Positions 10,409 to 21,873 are shown, numbered from the stretch's first letter. The stretch: DNA of 64,000 nucleotides from Melanopsichium pennsylvanicum (GCA_900208305.1 OAPG01000001.1:2232001-2296000), one strand, 5' to 3'. Notes: generated from the sequence alone by a model not told the origin. Translations and numbers: made by a program.

Positions 10409-13285
10409 GGTAGGTAGCGAAACGATGGTAGTTGATGCCGGCCTATCGCTGGTTGTTGTGAAAAAAGCAGCCGCTTAGGGGTCCATGGAGAACGGCTAGA
10501 GGAGGTGGCTATATCCGGGGATAGAGCTTGCTGCCTGATCGTACCGGGATGGTGTGAGCTCAGCTGTCGATGGTGGCGAGATCACTGAGCCATAGACTGA
10601 TAGAAGACCCAAAGATATGCAGGTTGGGTGTGATAGGGGATCGAGGGTCGGAACGTCCGTAAGGGAATGACAAGGATTCCAACGCGTGCTCGGACGAGAG
10701 CGACGTGGCAAAGCGCGGTTTCTGGGGCCAAAGCGTCGGTATTTGCCGAAAAGGACTCTAGCCGGGCGTCTATATTGTCAAGGCGATGTGATAGGTATCG
10801 TTCGCGTTGTCGTCGTCGATCCGTGTTGCAGCTTTTGAATACGAGGTGGGGACCACCAGGCTCTGAACAGACTATCGGTGGGGAGTAGGGAGATGATGTG
10901 ATGGATATCGTTTCGGCTGGCGTGCAGCCTGACAAATTCAAGCCAGCAAGGTCTGACAGACGTGTCGTCCGCGATTGACAAACAACTTTCTGGCTCATCA
11001 GCACGCACACCAACCCAGCATGGCGCTGGGATTTGGCAAGTCACGCACGACTCTCTTTTGTGTAGGGTCGGCGGAGTGAGAAAAAAAAAAAAGAAGAAAA
11101 AAAATCCAGATCATCATCGCCTGTTAGGGAGAAGTTCGACCAGGCATACATGCAAGTGTGAATTGCCTACAGTGTTGGCAGGGTTTTCTGCCCAATCTCA
11201 CACACTCTGACTCGAGCGGCTTGTCTGGTTCGCATCTCCACGTCAACTGGACTGCTTTTATAATGAACACATTGTCCATAGTATGTTGACAGCGAGCTTC
11301 GGCTGGTATCAGTGGAGTGGTATGCGAGGGGCGAGTTGTGCTTCACTTGTTTGATGGACCGGCTCAATCAGGAGAAGGTTGAGCGCTTTGGCCGAAGAAA
11401 AATACCTTTGCTATGTTAGAGCTATAGATCGCGACAGTACTTGGGACCAACATCTCGTACGACTCGAAGGGGAGTTGATATTCAAGGTGGCCGATGTGAT
11501 CTGTGCGGAATTGGCCGAGATCTAGGAGACTGTGAGAGCCCATAGAGTCAATACAGTAACTTTACGCCCGAACGCCTTGGGCGAGCCAATATACAAAGTT
11601 GATGCTGTGTCATCAGTCGCGTGCACGGGAAATTCACTGTACAGTAAATTTAAATTATTGTTTGCCTTGAGCAAGAGCTTTGCCCAAAGTGAGCTCTATT
11701 GCAAAACTACTGCGAGCTTACGTCGGGCGTCGCCGGCAGATTCGAACCTCACCTGACACTTGCATGCCCTCGAATATCTTTTGTCAGTCTACTTGTCTTG
11801 GCTCAGACCTCGCACCCCTACAGTAAGTGTTTCTTCGGCATGTTCGCTGAGCAATTACACCGGTGTTGATCTGCAAAGGCAGATGTCCAAGTCCATGCTT
11901 AGCGGCTGCCGGACCGGACAAGGGACGATTGCGCCCACCAAAACACCGCATCCCAGGACGTTGCAAAATGAGCTTGGTGTACTCTTGCAGATTGCATCGC
12001 TTCACATACCACAACGACGCACCGCATGTCTCCTTTTGCGTCTCAGATCAGATCTGAGCCGAAATTTGAAGGCTGAAGTTTTCAGGCTGGAGAGTTCAAC
12101 GCGCAAGTGAACGAGCCTCCAGAAGGAGAAAAGCAGAATTTTTATTTAACGGAAATTGAAGAAATAACGGCATGTTTCGTCTGGAAAAGACCCTGCAGAA
12201 GAGGCGCTCAGGCTAAGCCGACCCTTTTTTTCCCTTTGTTCTTTTTCTTTTTCTATTATTAATAGGTCCTTTACCGCTAAGGCTGTGCCAGCCCCTTTTG
12301 TGGTGGTGCAATGCAATGCTATTCTGGCCTCGCATGCTGCACTCGTGACTGTGTGGGGCACCAATCTATGAGTTCCGGATCAGATCGACTCAGCTCGAGG
12401 CCTAAAGCGGGCCATTGGGAGCACGGCCATTGGGAGCACGGCTATTGGGAGCACAAGCTTCTTCATCAGTGCCCACCAGTCGGTAATCTCACCTCCATCG
12501 CCAACCAAAATTTCATTCTATCCGTCAACACCGTCCCTGCGGGTCACTGTGCACTTCGAGAACATGCTCAAACTGCATGGGTCATAGTGTCTTCGTAGGC
12601 GTTAGACTCGTTCCCACAGACCTCGCTTCCGGCCCCTCCTGCCTATCCGTTCCCGATTTTGCGCACGAGGCTCGCTCTTCAATAAATTCGACAGCTCGAC
12701 CCTTTGACTTTACCGCTGCAGCTACAGTAGCTACTTTGAGCAACGCACCAAGTCAACCCACTCGTCCCCACCAGCAACCAGACGGACTTCCCCATTGCGA
12801 GATTTCGTCTCTTCATTCGACCGTTTCTTCATCTCGCGCTGCAATCGACCACTCATTCGCACCCCGGCCGGTCGGATACCACTTTGACTTCTTTCGGTGG
12901 GGCATACGGACGCTCGATCATTACTTTACGGCAGTTGCGATCGGTGCCGTTTGCGATTGGACCTGGAAAATGGTCCTCCCCACCTCGTCTCTGCCCAGGC
13001 TTCCAACGCATTCGTGATTGAACCGATTCGTATAAAGAAACACGACCTTTTCTTGCCACCATCGACGAACTGCAGCAATTTCGATCGCCAGCGCTTCCCC
13101 GTGCACACCCTCTCGGCTGCTGCCCAATTCTCAGCAAGACTTTAGCACGCCATTCCGGATCTGCCTATCGTGTGCTTGCCCTTGTCTTCATTTGTACCCG
13201 TCAAAAAGTCAAGGTTGGGCATTCCAGTTTCGACTCAAAGCTATCGAACCCATAATCTATATATCTTCTGTTTAAGCTCTCAGTC
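10409..13285. other. Divergent promoter region of the OTU and sugar-transporter genes
   Basis: About 2.9 kb without a convincing gene. It is long enough for two promoters. TACAGTA motifs occur at 11552, 11640 (within the palindrome ACTGTACAGT), 11819 and 12723. A 15-bp triple repeat is at 12410-12454. The last 700 bases before the transporter ATG are pyrimidine-rich and probably contain its leader. Confidence 0.5.
12410..12454. repeat. Three tandem copies of a 15-bp unit
   Basis: The unit GGCCATTGGGAGCAC occurs three times head to tail, with one C-to-T change in the third copy. Each copy carries ATTGG, the reverse complement of CCAAT, so it may be an array of CCAAT-binding sites upstream of the sugar transporter. 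Confidence 0.85.
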
Positions 13286-14956
13286 ATGCCATCTTCTCTC
13301 AAAACGACACTTGACTCGCCCGTGCGGGGGTCCTTCGTCGCAGAGACCTCAATGGACTCTAAGCAGGGGAAGCCGCGAGTATGGAGTATGTCCGTCTTCG
13401 TCACTGTGGTGACCATCGCACTGAGTGGCGCCACATATGGCCTCGAGAATTCGCTCATGAGCCCGCTCGCCGCTATGCCCGACTTCGTTAAGAAACACCA
13501 AGGGATCAACCATGAAACTCGCAATTACACTTTTACAGCAAGCCACCAATCGATGATCTTCTCCATCCCTCTTATCGGGACCATCTTCGGGGCGCTCGTC
13601 TCGCCCTACCTCCAGAATCGACTGGGTCGCAAGTGGTCGCTGTGTGCCGCCTACATGTTCAGCATCCCTTCCACTCAGTTGCAACTTTGGGCACCCAACC
13701 TCGCCGCCTTCATCCTTGGCCGAGTAATGAACGGCCTCGCTTATGGTTGCGCGCTCTCCATTGGACCTCTCTACCTGGCCGATGTGGTGCCTACCAGCAT
13801 CCGTGGCGGTGCCGTTGCCTCTTCCAATTTGCTCACCATTCTCGCAAATCTGATGGCCGCCATCTGTTGCTGGGCCACGGACAAGCATTATTCCGATTCT
13901 CGAAAGTACATGGTGCCGCTCGGCGTCCAAGCTGGACTTCCATTCCTCCTGCTTCTGCCGACACCGTTCCTTCCCGAGTCACCCGTGTGGTGCGTCCAAA
14001 AGGGTCGCATCGGCGAAGCACGCATGGCTCTCAAGCGAGTTCGCCCCGTCACCGACATTGAGATCGAAGAAGAGCTGCAAGAGATTGTGCGCACTGAGCA
14101 AGAACGACGAAACATGGCCAAGGATACAAAATTCACCGACATCTTCAGCCGCAAGCACCTGCTGCGAACCATGGTGGCTGGTTCCTTCTTTGCGCTCAAT
14201 CAGGTCAGCGGTATCATTCTCAGCACCACATACGCAACCGTGTTCCTCACGCAACTTGGACTCGGCGACCCGTTCGTGCTCACGGTCTACGCCTATCTGT
14301 GCCAGGTAGCTGGTGCTACGTTGGCCATCGTTGCGCTCGAGAAAGTGGGACGACGAGCGCTCGCTCTGCCCGGTTTTGTTGTGCTTACCGTCATCGACAT
14401 GGCAGCCGGCGGACTTGCCTTCTACACTGGCTCACCCAATGCCGCCAAAGCGATTTCGGCACTTGCGATGGTGTTCAACTTCTTCTGGACATTGTGCTTC
14501 TACTCGATCTCGTTGCTCATGCCCTCGGAATTGCCGACACAGAGGTTGCGCAATTATACAATGTCGTACGCCATCGGGTGTGGACAGGCCACTGCGGTGG
14601 TGACTACGCTGGCACTGCCGCAAATCACAGCTAGCGATGCGGGTAATCTGGCAGCCAAAGCATACCTCATCTTTGGTGGATGCATGTTTGTCATCACCAT
14701 CCTGGCGTTCTTTCTACTTCCAGAGACGAAAGGCAGGACGTTCTTTGAGATCGATCAGCTCTATGCAAACCGGATCCCTGCCTGGCGATGGTCCAAATAT
14801 GAGTTCTGTCGGGCTACAGCGGTTGAAGAAATCCACGCTGTACCTGTGGCGCACCTGGAGCACCATACTCATGCGGTCGAGATGACGAGTGTGGACAAGA
14901 AGAACAGCTGTCAGATCAACGTGTCCGAGTCTGCCTTGATTAAGCGTCAGAACTAG
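13286..14956 (+). CDS. MFS sugar transporter (hexose/maltose permease type)
   Basis: Single exon of 556 aa with about 12 hydrophobic segments. Family landmarks appear in order: NRLGRKWS after TM2 (the RxGRK loop), GRVMNGLAYG in TM4, PESPVW before the central loop, RTMVAGSFFALNQVSG in TM7, EKVGRRAL after TM8 and PETKGRTF after TM12. These define the sugar-porter branch of the major facilitator superfamily, which carries sugars through the plasma membrane by proton symport or facilitated diffusion. The central cytoplasmic loop (about 230-285) is charged and helical, as usual. The exact sugar cannot be read from sequence. It differs from a classical hexose transporter in having PESPVW rather than PESPRW. 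Confidence 0.85.
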   Translation: MPSSLKTTLDSPVRGSFVAETSMDSKQGKPRVWSMSVFVTVVTIALSGATYGLENSLMSPLAAMPDFVKKHQGINHETRNYTFTASHQSMIFSIPLIGTIFGALVSPYLQNRLGRKWSLCAAYMFSIPSTQLQLWAPNLAAFILGRVMNGLAYGCALSIGPLYLADVVPTSIRGGAVASSNLLTILANLMAAICCWATDKHYSDSRKYMVPLGVQAGLPFLLLLPTPFLPESPVWCVQKGRIGEARMALKRVRPVTDIEIEEELQEIVRTEQERRNMAKDTKFTDIFSRKHLLRTMVAGSFFALNQVSGIILSTTYATVFLTQLGLGDPFVLTVYAYLCQVAGATLAIVALEKVGRRALALPGFVVLTVIDMAAGGLAFYTGSPNAAKAISALAMVFNFFWTLCFYSISLLMPSELPTQRLRNYTMSYAIGCGQATAVVTTLALPQITASDAGNLAAKAYLIFGGCMFVITILAFFLLPETKGRTFFEIDQLYANRIPAWRWSKYEFCRATAVEEIHAVPVAHLEHHTHAVEMTSVDKKNSCQINVSESALIKRQN

Positions 14957-15857
14957 ATTAAGACGTAACAGTATTCTCATCAATATGTACATTACATTTT
15001 GTGCAACTTCGGTGACCTCTGTGTCTCTCAGCCGTGTTGTCACTGTGTCAGTGATCCTCTCAAAACCGGTAGAAGTGTTTGCATAAAGCGCTTCATGGTT
15101 GTTCTCTCCCACTTTGGTTCGTAGTGTCCTCGCTGAGTGTGCTGGTGGGAAAACGGGGGAATCGTGGGGCTGAGACTTGGAGGCCAGATTCTGTAGCGAT
15201 GCGCAACTTGGCATCGTTTCAAAATTTTCGATCAGTAGAATGTATGTATGAAATCTGACACAAATGAGATCAGAATCAAATAATCAATTTAGATACTCAA
15301 AAAAGATGGCAGCAGAGAGCGATCAACAGCGAACCTTTGTTCTGGGTGAGGCTGTGTCGGGCGAGTGAAGGTGACGTTTGAACTTGTACACCAACAAGTG
15401 CAAAACCGCGCCAAAAAAAAAAAAGAAAAAAAAAAAAAGATCAACACCTCAACACAAACACACACACAACAGGCAAAAAGCAGAAAAGTCACAGTTGGGC
15501 GAGCAGGTTTCAGTCGCACATGACGCTCTTTTTGTGCGGTCATTGGCTCGCTCGGTCAGAGACCTGCAATGAGCTCAGCCTGAAATAACACTCTACACAC
15601 ACACGTCTGCCTCGTTTTTCCTTTCACACCCTATCTCTCATTTCATTCGTGTCCAACCACCCTCTTGATCTTCTCATCCTCTATTTCGCATCACCGCCTA
15701 CATACTTCCTTCGCTCTTCTACTTGCTGTCGTTGCGTTTCGGAGCTTCACAATCACTTGGCATTCTGTCGCCGCGTTGTCCCCATCCGCACCGACAATCT
15801 CTGACTCTTCCGCCCTCAACCATAGCGACTGGTACACAGTCGCACAATCGAGCAACA
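14957..15857. other. Intergenic region between sugar transporter and importin beta
   Basis: Contains the 3' end of the transporter gene, A-rich tracts at about 15412-15440 and the pyrimidine-rich leader of importin beta from about 15590. The open frame extends upstream of the importin ATG, but that extension does not look like importin and uses no upstream ATG. Confidence 0.5.
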
Positions 15858-18491
15858 ATGGATGCGAATCAGCTCCTTACAAATACCCTCTCGCCGGATC
15901 AGGCCATTCGTACTGATGCCGAACAGAAGCTCGAAGCCGCTGCTCGTGATAGCTACCCAGCTTATATGAGCAATCTCGCTGCAGAGCTCGCCAACGAATC
16001 CTCCCCTTCGCATATTCGAACTGCCGCCGGTCTCGCGGTCAAGAACGCTCTCACTGCTCGTGATCCCGCCCGCGTCGAAGAGTACACCGCAAGATGGACC
16101 CTCCTTCCGCAAGGTAGTCGCGACGAAATCAAGTCCAAAGTTCTCTCCACTCTCGGCAGTCAAGAGCACCGTGCAGGTACCGCTGCAGCCCAGGTGATTG
16201 CGGCCATCGCTGCCATCGAGCTGCCTGTGGGGCTCTGGAACGAGCTCATCTCTCAGCTCCTCGGTGCCATGGGTGATGCGAACAACATGCGATTGCGCCA
16301 GGCCGCACTGCAAGCCATCGGTTTCACCTGCGAAGGTATCAGCTCTGATGTCGTTGCAGCTCAGTCCAACGAGATCTTGACTGCAGTCATTCAAGGCGCA
16401 CGCAAAGAAGAACCCGCTCCCGAAGTTCAACTCGCTGCACTCCAAGCGCTGTACAACTCTCTCGAATTCGTCCGTGCCAACTTTGAGCGTGAAGGCGAGC
16501 GAAACTACATCATGCAGGTGGTCTGCGAAGCTACACAGAGCCCAAACATGCCTGTCAAGGTCGCTGCTTACGAGTGCCTGGTTAGGATCATGCAGTTGTA
16601 CTACGACAAGATGCGCTTTTATATGGAGCAGGCTCTGTTTGGTCTCACCGTTCTCGGTATGAAGGATCCAGAGCCCAAGGTGGCTTTGCAGGCCGTCGAG
16701 TTCTGGAGCACTGTCTGTGACGAAGAGATCGAATTGGCTCTAGAAGCTGAAGAGGCAGCCGAGTTTGGCGAGGAACCTGAACGCGTCTGCTACAACTTTG
16801 CCAGGATCGCACTGCCCGAGATCGTTCCAGTATTGTTGGAGTTGCTCAAGACCCAAGACGAGGACGCGGACGAGGATGAGTGGGATGTAAGCAAGGCAGC
16901 CGGAACCTGCGTTGGTCTTTTGGCTCAAGTTGTTGGTGACGACATTGTACGATTGGCCGTGCCTTTCGTCGAGGGCAACATCAAGAACTCCGACTGGCAC
17001 GCAAGAGAGGCCGCTGTCATGTGCTTCGGTTCCGTCATGGAAGGCCCTGATCGCAAAACGCTTGCGCCCTTGGTCGAGTCTGCATTGCCCACCATCATCG
17101 AAATGCTTCGCGACCAATCAATTGCCGTCAAGGACACCGCCGCCTGGACTCTGGGGCGAATCTCTGACCTCTGCTGTGATTCGATCAAGAACGACGTCCA
17201 CCTCCCCGCACTCGTCCAAGCTCTGGTCCTCGGATTACAAGATGAACCTCGAATTGTCACCAACTGCTGCTGGGCGATCATGAACCTGTCCGAGCAACTC
17301 GGTGCCAATGCGCTTGCCTACGAGAACGGTGACAACCCAGATGCAAGCGTCGCATCCACCACTCCTCTGTCGCCCTTCTTCGAGGGCATCGTAGGCTCTC
17401 TTCTCCAAGCCACTTCGCGAACCTCGAACGAGTCCAACTCGCGCACCTCTGCCTACGAAGCTCTTGCATCATCCATCACCCACTGCGCTACCGACTGCCT
17501 GCACCAAGCCTCGGCAGCGTTTGTCCAGATCCTCGACCGTCAGCAACAACTTAACGAAGTTGCAGGTCAGCTTGTGGGTATGGACGATCGAAACAACTGG
17601 GCTGAACTTCAGGGTAACTTGTGTTCGGTTCTGATGGCTTGCGTTCGACGTCTCGGCCGGGAAACTTTGCCTTTGGGAGACCGTATCATGACCAACCTCT
17701 TGACCCTTATCCAGAATGGTGGTAAGCAACCGACAGTGTTGGAAGACGCCTTCTTCACCGTTGGAGCCGTGATCGCCGCATTCGAAGCCGAGTTTGAAAA
17801 GTACCTCTCGGCATTCCTGCCATTCATGGTCGAAGGGCTTCGCAATCATGAAGAGTACCAGCTGTGTTCGATCTCGGTGGGGTTGATCGGGGATATTTGC
17901 AGGGCGTTGGGAGAGAATGCTGCAAAGTACTGCGATGACTTCATGAATGCGTTGTTCGCCAATCTGCAGTCGCCGCAGTTGAACCGCAGTGTCAAGCCGC
18001 CTATTCTCAGTTGCTTTGGCGACATTGCTATGGCGATTGGGTCCAACTTTGAAAAGTATCTTCAGATGGCTATATCGGTGTTGCAGCAGGCGTCGTTGAT
18101 CCAAACGGTGGATGCAAACGACTATGATATGATTGATTATATTAATTCGCTTAGGGAGGGGATTTGCGAGGCGTATGTGGGTACGGTATCGGGGATGAGG
18201 GGTGGCAATAGGGTGGAGGCTTTGCAGCCGTATGTGGAAGGAATGTTTGCTTTTGTGGCCCTGGTGGCACAGGCACAGACTCAGAGCCAGGCGAGCGAAC
18301 CTTTGATCCGAGGTGCGTTGGGTTTGTTGGGCGATTTGGCAAGTGCTTTCCCGAATGGAGAGTTGAAGGTCTTGTTGGGTGGAGCTTGGGTGGCAGAGTT
18401 TGTCAAGGCTGGTAGGGGTAGGGGTAATGGAGCCGAGACTAGAAAGACGGCTGCTTGGGCTAGGGAGATGATTAAGAAGGCCACAAAATGA
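15858..18491 (+). CDS. KAP95: Importin subunit beta-1 (karyopherin beta, Kap95)
   Basis: Start chosen at MDANQLLTNTLSPD (context CAACAATGG), giving 877 aa. The usual size is 861 in yeast and 876 in human. The protein is a run of about 19 HEAT repeats. The importin-beta N-terminal domain includes the conserved AGLAVKNALTARD. A DEDADEDEWDVSKAAG segment near residue 335-350 is the acidic loop of HEAT 8. WHAREAAVMCFGSVMEGP and VKDTAAWTLGRISDL are characteristic HEAT motifs. The protein carries importin-alpha/NLS cargo through nuclear pores and releases it on RanGTP. It is essential in other fungi. It is single-exon and converges with TRP1 downstream. Confidence 0.96.
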   Translation: MDANQLLTNTLSPDQAIRTDAEQKLEAAARDSYPAYMSNLAAELANESSPSHIRTAAGLAVKNALTARDPARVEEYTARWTLLPQGSRDEIKSKVLSTLGSQEHRAGTAAAQVIAAIAAIELPVGLWNELISQLLGAMGDANNMRLRQAALQAIGFTCEGISSDVVAAQSNEILTAVIQGARKEEPAPEVQLAALQALYNSLEFVRANFEREGERNYIMQVVCEATQSPNMPVKVAAYECLVRIMQLYYDKMRFYMEQALFGLTVLGMKDPEPKVALQAVEFWSTVCDEEIELALEAEEAAEFGEEPERVCYNFARIALPEIVPVLLELLKTQDEDADEDEWDVSKAAGTCVGLLAQVVGDDIVRLAVPFVEGNIKNSDWHAREAAVMCFGSVMEGPDRKTLAPLVESALPTIIEMLRDQSIAVKDTAAWTLGRISDLCCDSIKNDVHLPALVQALVLGLQDEPRIVTNCCWAIMNLSEQLGANALAYENGDNPDASVASTTPLSPFFEGIVGSLLQATSRTSNESNSRTSAYEALASSITHCATDCLHQASAAFVQILDRQQQLNEVAGQLVGMDDRNNWAELQGNLCSVLMACVRRLGRETLPLGDRIMTNLLTLIQNGGKQPTVLEDAFFTVGAVIAAFEAEFEKYLSAFLPFMVEGLRNHEEYQLCSISVGLIGDICRALGENAAKYCDDFMNALFANLQSPQLNRSVKPPILSCFGDIAMAIGSNFEKYLQMAISVLQQASLIQTVDANDYDMIDYINSLREGICEAYVGTVSGMRGGNRVEALQPYVEGMFAFVALVAQAQTQSQASEPLIRGALGLLGDLASAFPNGELKVLLGGAWVAEFVKAGRGRGNGAETRKTAAWAREMIKKATK

Positions 18492-19356
18492 TGATTTAAA
18501 GAAGTGTAGGAGAAACAAAAAAGAGGGCTCCAACAGCCCCTTCTCCTCCCTTTTGGCTTCCAATGTTACACATAATCATGTGTCTCTCGAGCTCGTATTG
18601 GTCCACCCCTGCTCAAAATGTTTTACAATCTTTCATCCCCCCTTCTTCCCTTTCGTCTGCTTGTCACTGTACTCATTCATGTAATACCCCACCCCGTGTT
18701 GCTCTTTGCATCCATCATCATCCCCCAAAACTCAATCATGTGCACTCACGCACACACATTCTTGTAATCGAACCATCATCTTGCCGCCTCCCCCCTCCCC
18801 CGCATCCACTCACGCACACACGCATATGCACACACGCACACGCACACACGCACACACACTCTCTCTCTCTCTTTCTCGCTCATTGTCCAGGTAAGTTAGC
18901 ATATAGTATAGTCCCCAATAACCACAAATTGTTCCCAAACCTTTCTCGAAATCTTATAGACCCTGAACACTGTGTGATCGACTGTGTGATACGGGTTCCA
19001 TTATATATCCCCCTCCCTCCCTTCACTTTTTTTTTTTTGAGTACGTAATAAGACTGCATCGTGTCGCACAGCCGGAGGAGCGTCACTCAAACCCCCCCCC
19101 AGTCTCCACATGATACTGCATCTTTCCAAATCTTGTCCCAGATCATCACATATCACCAAAACTCGAAAAAAGTGTCTTGAAGAATCATCCCTTCAGGTAT
19201 TACAGAATCCAAATTCAATAATCACAGCCAAAAAAAAAACAAAACAAAACAAAAAAAAACCCCCACAATAATAATAATAATAATAAAAATCAAAAGTCTC
19301 TGTAGTTTGATTTTTAGTCGAATTCAACAAAAAAAAAGAAATAAAGGAAAAACTCC
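18492..19356. other. Convergent 3' region between KAP95 and TRP1
   Basis: Holds both 3' UTRs. A mixed (AC)n/(CT)n tract spans about 18810-18872, A-rich runs lie near 19229-19260 and (AAT)n at about 19267-19286. No gene was seen. Confidence 0.6.
18810..18872. repeat. Imperfect (AC)n followed by (CT)n
   Basis: Alternating CACACG units pass directly into CT dinucleotides in the shared 3' region of KAP95 and TRP1. Confidence 0.85.
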
Positions 19357-21873
19357 TCAAAAACCCTTAACCGCCCTAACAAAAGCGCGAATCTTGTTCA
19401 AATCCTTTCTACCCTCTGTCTCCACCCCCGAACTGGTATCCACTGCAAACGGCTGCGCAACCATAATCGCCTCTTTCACATTTTCTGACGTCAAACCTCC
19501 CGCCAACAAAACAGGCATAGGTCTCATTTCACTCCCCTCCACTATTCCCGATAAAGCATCAGCATTACGAATAAGCTTTGCAATCGACCAATCAAAACAA
19601 ATCCCCGTACCACCATCCTGTGCTTCCCCTGCTGCTGTATCGAGCGCTGCAATATGATGATAACCAGGTCTGCTAACTTCCCGAAGCAAACCCTCACCAA
19701 TCTTTGCATTGGTTTGAACCGAAAATACTCGAATCACAAATCGACCAGGTAGGAATTTCGCCCATTCTACACCTTCAATCCTACCATGAAGTTGAACAAC
19801 ATCCAAATCCAAATGTTGAGCTGTAGCAGCTACCTGGTGTAAAGGTTGATCTCGGAAAACTCCGACGATTAGAGGTCGACGACCAATAGTGCGAGAGCGC
19901 AATTTCTTGACAGTTAAAGAGAACCAATCTTCTGGTGTAACGCCTTGTTCAATTCCGCCTGCGATGGAGTGACTATCGAGCGAGGTGGTGGAAGCAATGT
20001 TGTTGCTAGAAGAAGAAGAAGAAGAAGAGGAAGAGGAGGAAAGTGAGCGAACGGCTTGGATAATCTCCTTGGCCTTATCCAGTGATACGGTTCGCTTGGT
20101 ACCAGGGGCAAGGATCATTCCTAGCATATCAGCTCCAGCTTGCGCAGCAGTGATAGCAGCCTCTACCGAACAAAGACCGCAGATCTTGACGAGAGTGTCA
20201 TGACCAACGACAGACGCCTGATTGGTCTCTGCGATGACACTGGGAGAAGTAAGTCCGAGCAAATCATGAATGAAACCACGCTTATCTTTGGCACGCATAA
20301 GAGCTTCACCTACGAGTACAGCCCCAACGCCTTCCTTGAGATACTTTACAACATCGCTACGTCCACTGATCCCACTCAGAGCGCAAAGAATAACACCGCC
20401 CTTGTTGGCTGCGTCAGCGAGACGAGAGGTGGTCTCCATGTCGACGTTAAAGTCGTGCAGATTACGATTGTTGACACCCACCACCTTGGCACCCAGCTTG
20501 ATGGCGCGACTCATCTCTTCCGGGTTGTTAACTTCCACAAGTGGCTCCATGCCCAAGCTGAGCGAGTAGTCGTACAGCTGTTTGAGATGTTGATCGGTGA
20601 GCATAGCTACAATGAGAAGCACAGTGTCAGCACCGGCAAGACGGGCTTCAGCGATCTGGTACGTGTCGACGATAAAATCCTTTCTCAGAATAGCCGGACG
20701 GTCCGGCAAATTGTCCACAGCACGACGAGCGAGGGAAAGGTCTTGAATCGTACCCTTGAACCACTTGGGCTCGGTGAGGACGCTGATGACGCTGGCACCG
20801 CCACGAGCGTAGGCAAGAGCTTGGGCACCTGCGTGTGCGGTGGGGTCAATGTCACCTTTCGAGGGACTGGCTCGCTTCATCTCGGCCATGACGCCGGGAA
20901 GACCGCGCGAAGCGTTGCGCTGAAGCCTTTCGGAAAAATTGATGAGAGGAGGCGCAAGGTGAAGAGAAAGAGCAATATCGAGGTCGCGTTGGGAGAAACC
21001 AGGGACAGCCTTTGTGGCAGCAATGTCCTTGAGTCGCTGTGCGTGGATTCGCTCGAGGATGGTACCGACACTGCCAGTAGCCGCGGCAGCACTGGCAGGA
21101 GCAGCGTTGGCGGCTTGAGTGGAAGCCATAGCGAGGACTGGCTCGGTGGTGCTCTCTGCACGCTCGATGGCAGCAGCGTCGACGTTGGCTTGAGGGTTGG
21201 CATCCCAGGTGCCGCCGGTCCAGCTGAGGAAGTTGACCATCATTTCGCGACCTCCGACGCTCAAGATACTCTCGGGGTGATACTGAACCGCCTCTACAGT
21301 GTAACGAGTGTGACGAATGCCCATGACGACGCCGCTGGCAGTCTTGGAGGTGACTACAAGCTCCTTAGGCAAGCTTGGAAGCTGAGCGGCAAGACTGTGG
21401 TAGCGAGTACCGACTACGCCGTGGGCGGCAAGACCGGCATAGAGACCCTTGCCATCGTGAGTGATCTCGGAAGTCTTACCGTGAACGATCTCACCTGCAA
21501 ATTCTACGATACCAGTGTATGCGGAATAGATGGACTGGAGACCCATGCAGACGCCGAGGATGGGGATCTTGCCGGCAAAGTGATTGATGCAAGGGATCGA
21601 GATACCGGAATCATGGAGCGGGTGACCGGGTCCGGGACTGATGACAATATTGGCAGGATTGAGCGCCTCTATCTCTTGAAGAGTGACCTTGTCATTACGA
21701 TAGACGACAAGGTCGGCACCGGCTTCTGCAAGAAACTGAACAACATTATAGGTGAAGCTATCGTAGTTGTCGATCAAGACGGTCTTTCCCTTGGCGATAC
21801 GAGAGCCAGTACCGATGGCCTGAGGCTGCACGTTGGAGGCGACGGGGACGAGGCCTTCAGTAAGGACCGTCAT
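19357..21873 (-). CDS. TRP1: Trifunctional tryptophan biosynthesis protein: anthranilate synthase component II / indole-3-glycerol-phosphate synthase / phosphoribosylanthranilate isomerase
   Basis: Single exon of 838 aa, start AACATGACGG. Three catalytic domains follow in the fungal order G-C-F. The glutamine amidotransferase (about 28-225) has LIDNYDSFTYN, the nucleophile Cys in GVCMGLQ (about 109) and the His-Glu pair in YHPESIL. It feeds ammonia to anthranilate synthase component I. Indole-glycerol-phosphate synthase (about 265-545) has the catalytic Lys region MAEMKRASPSKGDI. PRA isomerase (about 560-838) has VKICGLCS with its catalytic Cys and a late Asp region in ALDTAAGEAQDGGTG. Together they catalyse the amidotransfer, isomerase and ring-closure steps from chorismate to indole-glycerol phosphate. 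A poly-Ser run (about 13 residues, near 20007-20044) interrupts the isomerase domain. The name trpC is used for orthologues in filamentous ascomycetes. Confidence 0.96.
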   Translation of the reverse strand: MTVLTEGLVPVASNVQPQAIGTGSRIAKGKTVLIDNYDSFTYNVVQFLAEAGADLVVYRNDKVTLQEIEALNPANIVISPGPGHPLHDSGISIPCINHFAGKIPILGVCMGLQSIYSAYTGIVEFAGEIVHGKTSEITHDGKGLYAGLAAHGVVGTRYHSLAAQLPSLPKELVVTSKTASGVVMGIRHTRYTVEAVQYHPESILSVGGREMMVNFLSWTGGTWDANPQANVDAAAIERAESTTEPVLAMASTQAANAAPASAAAATGSVGTILERIHAQRLKDIAATKAVPGFSQRDLDIALSLHLAPPLINFSERLQRNASRGLPGVMAEMKRASPSKGDIDPTAHAGAQALAYARGGASVISVLTEPKWFKGTIQDLSLARRAVDNLPDRPAILRKDFIVDTYQIAEARLAGADTVLLIVAMLTDQHLKQLYDYSLSLGMEPLVEVNNPEEMSRAIKLGAKVVGVNNRNLHDFNVDMETTSRLADAANKGGVILCALSGISGRSDVVKYLKEGVGAVLVGEALMRAKDKRGFIHDLLGLTSPSVIAETNQASVVGHDTLVKICGLCSVEAAITAAQAGADMLGMILAPGTKRTVSLDKAKEIIQAVRSLSSSSSSSSSSSSNNIASTTSLDSHSIAGGIEQGVTPEDWFSLTVKKLRSRTIGRRPLIVGVFRDQPLHQVAATAQHLDLDVVQLHGRIEGVEWAKFLPGRFVIRVFSVQTNAKIGEGLLREVSRPGYHHIAALDTAAGEAQDGGTGICFDWSIAKLIRNADALSGIVEGSEMRPMPVLLAGGLTSENVKEAIMVAQPFAVDTSSGVETEGRKDLNKIRAFVRAVKGF

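Noticed and set aside
17469..18563. A 364-codon minus-strand frame opposite importin beta
   Set aside because: Antisense shadow of a conserved gene, without motifs of its own.
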